Source: DASQHM01 sp035632095 (GTDB lineage Bacteria; Pseudomonadota; Alphaproteobacteria; Ferrovibrionales; Ferrovibrionaceae). From it: a stretch of DNA of 13,816 nucleotides. Positions 1-5,903 of this stretch are shown here, piece by piece; the first letter of the stretch is position 1; each line of letters starts with the position of its first letter. Location of the stretch: assembly GCA_035632095.1 (NCBI GenBank), contig DASQHM010000224.1:1-13816 (forward strand), written 5' to 3'. The translations under genes were made by a program, and so were the position numbers. Under the pieces are notes generated by a model. That model worked only from the letters and a program-made list of their open reading frames with translations. It was not told the origin of the DNA and did no database searches.

Positions 1-216
1 ATCGGAGATACCGTGAACACCGCAAGCCGGCTTCAGGACTTGACGCGGACGCTCGACACCAAGCTCGTGGTGGGCGACGCTGTAATGCAAGCGGCCGGTG
101 CCGCAAAAGGCGCCCCCGACATCGCCCGGCGACTGCATCCCGGGGGCGAGCGTCAGCTTCGTGGACGCGTTGGAGCAATCAAGATCTGGACGCTGGACGC
201 CAAGGCCGTCCCTTAG
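1..216 (+). CDS. Class III adenylate/guanylate cyclase, C-terminal fragment (5' end outside window)
   Basis: This frame is open from base 1 and ends at TAG 214-216, so only the last 71 codons of the gene are present. The fragment opens with IGDTVNTASRLQDL, which matches the GDxVNxASRL block near the end of class III nucleotide cyclase catalytic domains. The Asn and Arg of this block (residues 6 and 10 of the fragment) have the four-residue spacing of the pair that stabilises the transition state in the family. After it come the usual short strand and helix (TKLVVGDAVMQAA) and the terminal LRGR-x-GAIKIWTLD strand. The protein would make cAMP or cGMP from ATP or GTP. Substrate choice and any N-terminal sensor or membrane domain lie upstream and cannot be judged. 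An internal GTG at 13 is not a believable start because the motif begins before it. The gene converges on dnaB with a 7-nt gap between stops. Confidence 0.8.
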   Translation: MGDTVNTASRLQDLTRTLDTKLVVGDAVMQAAGAAKGAPDIARRLHPGGERQLRGRVGAIKIWTLDAKAVP

Positions 217-223
217 ATCGCCG

Positions 224-1732
224 TTACCCGCCTTCAGGCAGCTCGTCGGCGCGGGCCAGGTCGGCGAAGCGGGTGAATTCCGGCTCGAATGCCATCTGCA
301 CGTTGCCGATGGGACCGTGGCGCTGCTTGCCGATGATCACTTCGGCCACGTTGTGCACCTTGTCCATCTCTGTCTGCCATTCAAGATGCTCGGCGGTGCC
401 TTCCTTCGGCTCCTTGCGCGCCAGGTAATATTCCTCGCGGTAGACGAACATCACCACGTCGGCGTCCTGTTCGATGGCGCCCGACTCGCGCAAGTCAGCG
501 AGCTGCGGCCGCTTGTCGTCGCGCGCTTCAACGGCGCGCGAAAGCTGCGACAGCGCCAGGACAGGCACGTTCAAATCCTTGGCCAGCCCCTTCAGGCCCT
601 GGGTGATCTCGGAAATTTCCTGGACGCGGTTGTCGTTGCGGAGCCGGCCCGAAGGCCGCATGAGTTGCAGATAATCGACGACGATCAATCCCAGGCCATG
701 CGTGCGCTTCAACCGCCGCGCACGGGTGCGAAGCGCGGCGATCGTCAGGGCGGCCGTGTCGTCGATGAAGAACGGGATTTCCGAGAGCAGCTGGTTGGCG
801 GGGACCAGCCGATGGGTGAAGTCCTCGTCGTTGATCTCGCCCCGCCTGAGCTTGTTCGAGGGGATGCGCGTCTCGGTCGCCAGAATGCGGGTGGCAAGCT
901 GCTCGGCCGACATTTCAAGGCTGAAGAAGCCGACTACCGCGCCATCGGCGCCGCGGCTCTCATGCCACAACTTGGCGGCATTGAACGCGATGATGGTGGC
1001 AAGGCTGGTCTTGCCCATGCTGGGGCGGCCGGCCAAGATGATCAGGTCGGAGCGGTGCAGGCCGCCGAGCTTCTGATCGAGGTCGTGGAGCCCCGTCGGC
1101 ACGCCGGACAGGCCTTCGCGGTGGAAAGCGGCATCGATCATCTCGATCGATTGCTGAAGCGACGCCTTGAACGGCACGAAGCCGCCTTCGTATTGGCCAC
1201 GCTCCGCCAGTTCGAACAGAGCCTGCTCGGCATGTTCGATCTGCTCGCGCGCCGGTTCGTCCACCCCGGAATCGTAGGCCGTTGTGACCATCTCCTCGCC
1301 GATGCGAATCACGTCGCGGCGCAACGCCAGATCGTAGATGACGCGACCGTATTGCTCGGCGTTGCCGACCGTTGTGGCCATGGCGACCAAATGTGCCAGG
1401 TATTCGGTGCCGCCGATGTCTGCGAGCTGCTGATCGTGTTCGAAATAGGCGCGGAGCGTGATCGGCGAAGCGAGCTGGCCGCGTTCGATCAGCTTCAACG
1501 CGGCGTCATAGATGCGGGCGTTGACGCCGACGGCGAAGTGATGCGCGGCGAGAAAGCCGCTGACTTTGGCGGCGGCGTCGTTGTTGACCAGGACGGCGCC
1601 GAGCAACAGTTTCTCGGCGTCTTCGTTGATCGGCTGGCTCCGCAGCGTCCGCTCGCCGTTTCGTGCCGGGTCAAGGGGATTGCCCTGACCGCCGATGCTG
1701 CTGAGGGAAGCGAAGGGCCGCGCCGGAGTCAC
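224..1732 (-). CDS. dnaB: Replicative DNA helicase DnaB
   Basis: This is the hexameric 5'-3' helicase that unwinds DNA at the replication fork and partners with primase and the clamp loader. The 502-residue product has the DnaB layout. The N-terminal domain covers about residues 34-135 (from QPINEDAEKLLLGAVL). A linker and a RecA-like ATPase follow from about residue 205. Walker A is GRPSMGKTS with Lys241-Thr242, the SLEM Glu is residue 273, and Walker B is LIVVDYLQL with Asp353. Next come the RESGAIEQDADVV block and KQRHGPIG (Lys469, Arg471), the position of the inter-subunit arginine finger. E. coli DnaB has 471 residues, so this one carries a slightly longer N-terminus. The start is GTG at 1732, chosen because GGAAGG lies 7 nt upstream. 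The gene is last in the minus-strand ribosomal-protein block but is separated from the preceding gene by 212 nt, so it may have its own promoter. Confidence 0.97.
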   Translation of the reverse strand: MTPARPFASLSSIGGQGNPLDPARNGERTLRSQPINEDAEKLLLGAVLVNNDAAAKVSGFLAAHHFAVGVNARIYDAALKLIERGQLASPITLRAYFEHDQQLADIGGTEYLAHLVAMATTVGNAEQYGRVIYDLALRRDVIRIGEEMVTTAYDSGVDEPAREQIEHAEQALFELAERGQYEGGFVPFKASLQQSIEMIDAAFHREGLSGVPTGLHDLDQKLGGLHRSDLIILAGRPSMGKTSLATIIAFNAAKLWHESRGADGAVVGFFSLEMSAEQLATRILATETRIPSNKLRRGEINDEDFTHRLVPANQLLSEIPFFIDDTAALTIAALRTRARRLKRTHGLGLIVVDYLQLMRPSGRLRNDNRVQEISEITQGLKGLAKDLNVPVLALSQLSRAVEARDDKRPQLADLRESGAIEQDADVVMFVYREEYYLARKEPKEGTAEHLEWQTEMDKVHNVAEVIIGKQRHGPIGNVQMAFEPEFTRFADLARADELPEGG

Positions 1733-1866
1733 GTATGTGCCTTCCGTCCGATCATGTCAGAGCCGTTACCAAAGAGCGACAAACTTACATCGCAAGCCGA
1801 GGCGGTGCGAGTTCGTTAGTTTCGGGCATAAGGGGGAACCCGGGGATAACTTGCGGCTCAGCGGGT

Positions 1867-1887
1867 TATCGATTCTTATTCTCGATA
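1867..1887. repeat. Inverted repeat TATCGA-N9-TCGATA upstream of dnaB
   Basis: Two perfect 6-bp half-sites flank a 9-bp AT-rich spacer within the 212-nt gap between the methyltransferase stop and the dnaB start. The 15-bp centre-to-centre spacing is not that of a typical helix-turn-helix operator (10-11 bp), and there is no T-run to make it a terminator. The rest of the gap (1733-1944) shows no confident promoter or gene. I list the repeat only as visible structure. Confidence 0.3.
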
Positions 1888-1944
1888 GCGCACGAACAAC
1901 CCAAGGTGCGCTCCGCCGTCGAGCACGACGCGACTCGGGCGATC

Positions 1945-3186
1945 CTACTCCGCCGCGCTGGCGCTTCGCGACCGGGTGGCGCTCCGCGCGCGCTCCCAAT
2001 CGACCATGTAATCTCGGGTCAACGGCACCGCATCCACTTTCTTGGATATCTGAATCTGGAAATTCACATGGCCGCCGTGACGGAATGTGGCTTCGCTGGC
2101 GGCAAGGTAGAACTCCCACATCCGGCAGAAGCGCTCGTCGTAAATCTCGGCGACGCGCCGCCGATTCGTATTGAACCGCCGCCGCCACGCCCGAATCGTT
2201 TCCGCATAGTGCAAGCGCAGGATTTCCACATCCGTCAGATATAGACCGGTCTGCTCGATGACGGGCATCACTTCCGATAGCGCCGGCGAATAACCGCCCG
2301 GGAAGATGTACTTGCGGATCCAGGCATTGGTGGAGCCCGGCCCATCGGCGCGGCCGATGGTGTGAATGAGCGCAACACCGTCGTCGGTCAGCAGGTCGCG
2401 CACCTTCTCGAAATACGTCTTGTAGAATCCGACGCCCACATGCTCGAACATGCCGACGGAGACGATCCGGTCGTAGCGGCCGGCCGCTTCCCGATAGTCG
2501 AGCAACTCGAAGCGCACCCGATCGCTCAAGCCCGCATCGGCGGCGCGCCGGTTCGAGACCTTCAACTGCTCCCGCGAGAGCGTAAGGCCGGTCACTTGCA
2601 CGCCGGTTTCGCGGGCGAGATAGAGGCCAAGCCCGCCCCAGCCGGATCCAATGTCCAGAACCTTCAAGCCCGGGCGGAGCAGAAGCTTGGATGCGATATG
2701 GCGCTTCTTTTGCTCCTGCGCCTGATCGAGGCTGTCGTGCGGCGACAGATAGTAGGCGCAGGAATATTGCTGGTCGCCGTCCAGGAACAGGCTGTAAAGC
2801 GTGTCGGAGAGGTCGTAGTGGTGCGCCACGTTTCGCCGCGACCGGCTGATCGGATTGTACTGGGCGATGCGGCGCCCGATCGCGACCATGAATTGGTTGA
2901 AGGATACGACCGAAGTCGGCGTCCCCCAACCGAGATTGGCGATGGCCAAGTCGAGGAACTCGAAGATATCGCCGCTTTCGATGCTGATCTTGCCGTTCAT
3001 ATACGCTTCGCCGACCGCCAGGCCCGGATTGAAGAAGATGCGGCGTGCGGTCGCCGCGTCGGCAATCCGCAAGGTGACGGCGGGCGGCCCGCCGTCGCCA
3101 TAGGTGCGCAGGCGGCCATCAGGGCCGATTACCGCCAGGGCTCCCCGGCGAATCAGCATCTGCAACATGCGTCCTAGCAGAAACAT
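1945..3186 (-). CDS. cfa: Cyclopropane-fatty-acyl-phospholipid synthase family methyltransferase
   Basis: The family transfers a methylene group from S-adenosylmethionine to the double bond of unsaturated acyl chains in membrane phospholipids, hardening membranes against acid and stationary-phase stress. The 413-residue product has the family's N-terminal lipid-binding part (about 1-115) and a SAM-dependent methyltransferase domain. That domain carries the VLDIGSGWGG nucleotide-binding loop (176-185). All residues that bind the catalytic bicarbonate in E. coli Cfa have counterparts: Cys143 in YSCAYY, Glu248 in FEHVG, His275 and Ile277 in LIHTIG, and Tyr327 in LHYAETIRAW. The start is ATG 3186, since AAGGAG lies 9 nt upstream. 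A GTG six codons earlier (3204) lacks a ribosome-binding site. The gene lies between rplI and dnaB with about 210 nt on each side. Relatives add a plain methyl group or use other lipids, so the exact product is inferred from the family. Confidence 0.88.
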   Translation of the reverse strand: MFLLGRMLQMLIRRGALAVIGPDGRLRTYGDGGPPAVTLRIADAATARRIFFNPGLAVGEAYMNGKISIESGDIFEFLDLAIANLGWGTPTSVVSFNQFMVAIGRRIAQYNPISRSRRNVAHHYDLSDTLYSLFLDGDQQYSCAYYLSPHDSLDQAQEQKKRHIASKLLLRPGLKVLDIGSGWGGLGLYLARETGVQVTGLTLSREQLKVSNRRAADAGLSDRVRFELLDYREAAGRYDRIVSVGMFEHVGVGFYKTYFEKVRDLLTDDGVALIHTIGRADGPGSTNAWIRKYIFPGGYSPALSEVMPVIEQTGLYLTDVEILRLHYAETIRAWRRRFNTNRRRVAEIYDERFCRMWEFYLAASEATFRHGGHVNFQIQISKKVDAVPLTRDYMVDWERARSATRSRSASAAE

Positions 3187-3234
3187 AGCCCCCAACTCCT
3201 TCACGGACCGACTGATGGTCCATGCCTAAGCCCA

Positions 3235-3262
3235 AGCCTAGCAAAAGAGTTTCGCCCGTCAA
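3235..3262 (-). promoter_or_regulatory. Candidate promoter of the cfa-type gene
   Basis: On the minus strand, TTGACG (3262-3257) is followed after 16 nt by TAGGCT (3240-3235). The -35 box matches the sigma-70 consensus at 5 of 6 positions; the -10 keeps only the key T, A and final T. Transcription would begin near 3228, giving a leader of about 40 nt to the ATG at 3186. The rest of the 3187-3404 gap holds no recognisable gene. A short CCCG/CGGG stem overlaps the -35 but is too weak to call a terminator. Confidence 0.4.
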
Positions 3263-3404
3263 AGCGGGTGAGGTGGGGTACCTGCCAACCGAAATTAACC
3301 CTATGGCGAACCTAGGAGACGCGCATTCATGCGATGCCGGCTCTACCGCAATCTGCCCAATAGTGCGGCGGGCGGGTATGGAGCGCGGCGCAAAATCCGG
3401 AAAC

Positions 3405-3962
3405 CTAGTCCTTGTCGGACTCGTCCTCTTCGGGTTCCGCTTGCGGCGCTAAAGCCGCGTCCTCGAAGAACTGCTCGGGCGCCACTTCGCCGCCGCCTGC
3501 CTGAGCCTCGGCTTCAGCCGCGGAACGGGCCACGTTCACGCTGGCGGTGATGGCCACTTCCGGGTGCAGCGCGACCCGCACCTGATGGATGCCGAGCGCC
3601 TTGATCGGCTGTTGCAAGAGCACTTGGTGGCGGGCGACAGAAAACCCTGCCGCCGTAACCGCCTCGGCGATATCGCGGGCGCTCACCGAGCCGTAAAGCT
3701 GGGCCGCCTCGCTCGCCTGGCGCAACAGGGTCACCGTGACGCCTTCCATTTTCTTCGCCGCCGCCTCGGCCTCCTGGCGGAGTTTCAGGTTTGTCGCTTC
3801 GAGATGGATCCGCTCTTTCTCGAACCGCTCCTTGTTGGACTTTGTGGCCCGCAGCGCCTTGCGCTGCGGCAGCAGATAGTTTCGCGCGAAGCCATCCTTC
3901 ACTCGGACGACATCGCCCATTTGGCCGAGCTTCTCGACCCGTTCGAGCAGAATGATTTCCAT
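3405..3962 (-). CDS. rplI: 50S ribosomal protein L9
   Basis: L9 binds 23S rRNA and helps keep the reading frame on the ribosome. The 185-residue product begins MEIILLERVEKLGQMGDVV and continues with VKDGFARNYLLPQ, the N-terminal rRNA-binding signature. A long charged connecting helix follows (about 40-75, KERFEKERIHLEATNLKL onward), then the C-terminal domain (about 76-148). After that comes an acidic, Ala/Glu-rich tail ending EPEEDESDKD. E. coli L9 has about 150 residues; the extra tail is common in alphaproteobacterial L9 as far as I know. The ATG lies 10 nt after the rpsR stop, with a modest AAGGG ribosome-binding site inside the rpsR end, so the genes are co-transcribed and probably translationally coupled. 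Confidence 0.97.
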   Translation of the reverse strand: MEIILLERVEKLGQMGDVVRVKDGFARNYLLPQRKALRATKSNKERFEKERIHLEATNLKLRQEAEAAAKKMEGVTVTLLRQASEAAQLYGSVSARDIAEAVTAAGFSVARHQVLLQQPIKALGIHQVRVALHPEVAITASVNVARSAAEAEAQAGGGEVAPEQFFEDAALAPQAEPEEDESDKD

Positions 3963-3972
3963 GACGGAACCC

Positions 3973-4260
3973 TTACTTCAGCACGTAGGGCAGCAGCGCC
4001 AATTGGCGCGCGCGCTTGATCGCCTGGGCGAGTTCGCGCTGCTTCTTGGAGCTCACGGCCGTGATGCGGCTGGGCACGATCTTGCCGCGCTCGGAAATGA
4101 AACGCTGCAACAAGCGCACGTCCTTGAAATCGATCTTCGGCGCATTCGCCCCGGAAAACGGGCACGTCTTGCGCCGCCGGAAGAACGGCCGCCGCGCAGG
4201 TCCGCCGCCGGTCCCGCCGCCGCCGGGACCGCCGCCGGAACGAGAGGGTTGCAAGCTCAT
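3973..4260 (-). CDS. rpsR: 30S ribosomal protein S18
   Basis: S18 pairs with S6 on the platform of the small subunit. The conserved part starts at RRPFFRRRKTCPFSG (about residues 23-37) and runs through IDFKDVRLLQRFISERGKIVPSRIT to KRARQLALLPYV. This is the full S18 core with the conserved CPF cysteine. The product is 95 residues; E. coli S18 has about 75. The difference is an N-terminal leader (residues 5-20) made largely of Gly with Pro, Ser and Thr, presumably flexible. Its ATG overlaps the rpsF TGA in an ATGA arrangement (4257-4260), a strong sign of translational coupling that would keep the S6:S18 ratio equal. Confidence 0.97.
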   Translation of the reverse strand: MSLQPSRSGGGPGGGGTGGGPARRPFFRRRKTCPFSGANAPKIDFKDVRLLQRFISERGKIVPSRITAVSSKKQRELAQAIKRARQLALLPYVLK

Positions 4261-4742
4261 AGGTTACCTTCCTGGCCGCGCGGCGCGCGATCCTCCCGAT
4301 AGCCGCCATCTCTCGGCCCGCGATCCTCGCGTGGACCGCGGTCGAACGAGCGGGGACCGCGGTCGCCGCGGTCGCGATCGCCGAAACGTCCGCCGTCGCG
4401 GCGCGGCCGGTCGTCCCTGGCGCGGCTCTGCAGCATCGCCGACGGACCGGCCTCCAGCTCCTCGACCCGCACAGTCAGATACCGGAGCACGTCTTCGTTG
4501 ATGCGCATGTTCCGCTCGAGCTCATTGATCGCCGCCGGTGGGGCGTCGATATTGAACAAGACATAATGGCCTTTGCGGTTCTTCTTAATGCGATAGGTGA
4601 GGCTGCGCAGGCCCCAGTGCTCCGTCTTGGTGACGGTGCCGCCGTTGGTCTTGACGATGTCGGCGAACTGGGTCGCCAAGGCTTCAGCCTGCTGGCTGGA
4701 GATATCCTGGCGCGCGATGAACACGTTCTCGTAGAACGGCAT
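4257..4742 (-). CDS. rpsF: 30S ribosomal protein S6 with Arg/Asp/Gly-rich C-terminal tail
   Basis: S6 binds S18 and the central domain of 16S rRNA. Residues 1-95 form the complete S6 fold, starting MPFYENVFIARQDIS and including the GLRSLTYRIKKNRKGHY strand pair and the NEDVLRYLTVRVEE helix and strand. Residues 96-161 are a low-complexity tail built mainly of Arg, Asp and Gly with repeated DRGPR units, likely disordered and mixed-charge. Tails on S6 vary between bacteria (E. coli has Glu residues added post-translationally), but this one is long, bringing the protein to 161 residues. The start ATG at 4742 has AAGGAG about 11 nt upstream. It is the first gene of the rpsF-rpsR-rplI operon, read from the promoter at 4849-4876. 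Confidence 0.97.
   Translation of the reverse strand: MPFYENVFIARQDISSQQAEALATQFADIVKTNGGTVTKTEHWGLRSLTYRIKKNRKGHYVLFNIDAPPAAINELERNMRINEDVLRYLTVRVEELEAGPSAMLQSRARDDRPRRDGGRFGDRDRGDRGPRSFDRGPREDRGPRDGGYREDRAPRGQEGNL
4333..4365. repeat. Short direct repeat inside the rpsF tail
   Basis: The 12-mer GGACCGCGGTCG occurs at 4333-4344 and again at 4354-4365, a period of 21 bp or exactly seven codons. It encodes the repeated DRGPR units of the S6 tail, and the in-frame period suggests the tail grew by local duplication. Similar partial units flank it. Confidence 0.6.
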
Positions 4743-4795
4743 CGAATGGGCTCTCCTTCTGGCTATTCACGGCCGGGCGCCACTGGACAATCCAA

Positions 4796-4828
4796 GCTAG
4801 CCGCCCCGGCCTAGCCGGCATCGCCGGC
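4796..4828 (-). promoter_or_regulatory. Structured 5' leader of the rpsF operon
   Basis: Between the predicted start of transcription (about 4842) and the rpsF ATG, the leader RNA can form a stem of GCCGGC with GCCGGC around a GAU loop (4828-4814). It can also form a second stem, GCTA-GCC with GGC-TAGC, with one bulged G and a GGGGC loop (4815-4796). The two overlap by 2 nt. Ribosomal-protein operons often autoregulate through such leaders, and an S6:S18-binding mRNA motif has been described in other bacteria. Assigning that function here is inference. Confidence 0.35.
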
Positions 4829-4848
4829 AAGGAGCTATGAGGCCGCGC

Positions 4849-4876
4849 ACTATACAGAAATCCGGGCACGAGGCAA
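4849..4876 (-). promoter_or_regulatory. Promoter of the rpsF-rpsR-rplI operon
   Basis: On the minus strand, TTGCCT (4876-4871) and TATAGT (4854-4849) are separated by 16 nt. The -10 matches the consensus at 5 of 6 positions and the -35 at 4 of 6. Transcription would start near 4842, about 100 nt before the rpsF ATG. The strong -10 fits a highly expressed ribosomal-protein operon. Confidence 0.6.
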
Positions 4877-4956
4877 GCGTGCCGGCCGGCGAAATTCGGA
4901 CGGATGAGGTCGCCGCCGCTCTGGGTATGATGGGTCAATTGGGGAGGATGGAAATC

Positions 4957-5820
4957 ATGCTCGACCGGGTGGATCGAGTGCTGTTGGCGGTTCCTGACCG
5001 GCATGCGGCGGCAACGAACTTCGCGGAGCTTCTGGGCGCGAGATCGGCGCGTGAAGCACCGAGCCGGCACCTCGGCGCGCTGCGCACCATCGTGTCGCTC
5101 GGGGAAAGCGAAGTGGAACTCTGCGAGCCGAACGGCGACGGTCCGATCCGGCGCCACATGGACCGTTGGGGCGAGGGCTTGTTCGCCGGCGGATTGTCGA
5201 CGCCCGAACTGCCGAAGCTGCTCGATCGTCTCGGCGCGTTGAATGTCAAGGTCACGCGCGACGGCGATCAGGCGTTCATTGCGCCGACGGACGCTTTCGG
5301 CATGAACCTGGTCTTGAGCCCGTCGATGCGCCGTGACCGTGCGCCCGGCCCGGCGAATTTCCTATACGAGATCACCAATACCCTGGTCACCGATTGGCGC
5401 AAGGTCGCTGCCCGCTTCGCGGAGATGTTCGGTCTGGATCAAGCGCGGTTCTCTCCGATCAAGAGCGCCAAGTTCGGTTACGAGGGTACGTTGACGCTGT
5501 TCGATCCGCCGGCGCGTCTCGATCGGATCGAGCTGTCGCAAGTGGTCGATCCGAATTCCGCCATGGGACGCTTCGTCGCCAAGCGCGGCGATTCGCTCTA
5601 CATGTGCTATCTGGACGTGGAGGACGTGCCCGACATCGTCCGCCGCCTCGACAAGGCGCGCGCACGATGGACGCCGCGGACGCGCGACGGAAAGCCCGAG
5701 CGTGACGGGCTCTGGGTGCATCCGAGCGCGCTCAATGGCCTGCTGCTCGGCATTTCGCGCCGGACGCTGGCCTGGGAATGGTCGGGCCGTCCGAACCTGG
5801 TGGAGCCGCTGCGTGCATAG
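4957..5820 (+). CDS. VOC superfamily (glyoxalase-like) protein, two modules
   Basis: The 287-residue product looks like a vicinal-oxygen-chelate fold protein with two beta-alpha-beta-beta-beta modules. The first covers about residues 1-120 (from VDRVLLAVPDRHAAATNFAELLGA through VSLGESEVELCEPN and IAPTDAFGMNLVL). The second covers about 135-265 (TNTLVTDWRKVAARFAEMFGL to WVHPSALNGLLLGIS). The last segment resembles the HPxxxxGxLxE metal-binding end of methylmalonyl-CoA epimerase and glyoxalase I. Here His255 is present but Gly265 stands where Glu is expected, so metal chemistry may differ. The family contains lyases, epimerases, dioxygenases and resistance proteins, so no substrate can be assigned. 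The start chosen is ATG 4957, because GGGAGG lies 9 nt upstream. In-frame ATGs at 4837, 4927, 4930 and 4948 are possible, but the 4837 version adds an unlikely N-terminus. It is divergent from rpsF and precedes the fabD promoter. Confidence 0.75.
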   Translation: MLDRVDRVLLAVPDRHAAATNFAELLGARSAREAPSRHLGALRTIVSLGESEVELCEPNGDGPIRRHMDRWGEGLFAGGLSTPELPKLLDRLGALNVKVTRDGDQAFIAPTDAFGMNLVLSPSMRRDRAPGPANFLYEITNTLVTDWRKVAARFAEMFGLDQARFSPIKSAKFGYEGTLTLFDPPARLDRIELSQVVDPNSAMGRFVAKRGDSLYMCYLDVEDVPDIVRRLDKARARWTPRTRDGKPERDGLWVHPSALNGLLLGISRRTLAWEWSGRPNLVEPLRA

Positions 5821-5833
5821 TTGCGGGGCCGTC

Positions 5834-5861
5834 TTGACAGGTGCGGCGGTCCCGCTATGAC
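5834..5861 (+). promoter_or_regulatory. Promoter of the fabD operon
   Basis: A perfect -35 TTGACA (5834-5839) is followed after 16 nt by TATGAC (5856-5861), 4 of 6 to the -10 consensus. Transcription would begin near 5868 and leave a leader of about 36 nt before the fabD GTG at 5904. This argues against a longer fabD start at 5841, which would lie inside the promoter. Confidence 0.65.
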
Positions 5862-5867
5862 TTTGGC

Positions 5868-5879
5868 CCGCTTAAGCGG
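5868..5879. promoter_or_regulatory. 12-bp perfect palindrome at the fabD transcription start
   Basis: CCGCTTAAGCGG is fully self-complementary and begins at the position predicted for the fabD transcription start. A protein bound here would block initiation, so it is a candidate operator for a lipid-synthesis regulator. It could also be chance in GC-rich DNA or form a short hairpin in the leader. No regulator gene is adjacent. Confidence 0.35.
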
Positions 5880-5903
5880 CCGTCAATCGGCAGGGAGAAC
5901 GTG

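Noticed and set aside
98..1819. A 573-codon open frame on the plus strand, antisense to dnaB
   Set aside because: It is a shadow of dnaB created by high GC at third positions; no domain is recognisable, and it overlaps the cyclase end as well.
1841..1849. DnaA-box-like TTATCCCCG on the minus strand upstream of dnaB
   Set aside because: It differs from TTATNCACA at two key positions and stands alone, so it gives no support for an origin or DnaA control.
1766..2929. A 387-codon minus-strand frame overlapping the cfa-type gene
   Set aside because: It is an alternative frame of the same DNA, Arg/Pro-rich, while the overlapping frame has all methyltransferase motifs.
4837..4956. Longer N-terminus of the VOC protein from ATG 4837
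   Set aside because: The added 40 residues have no family character and overlap the rpsF promoter; the strong GGGAGG site fits the ATG at 4957.
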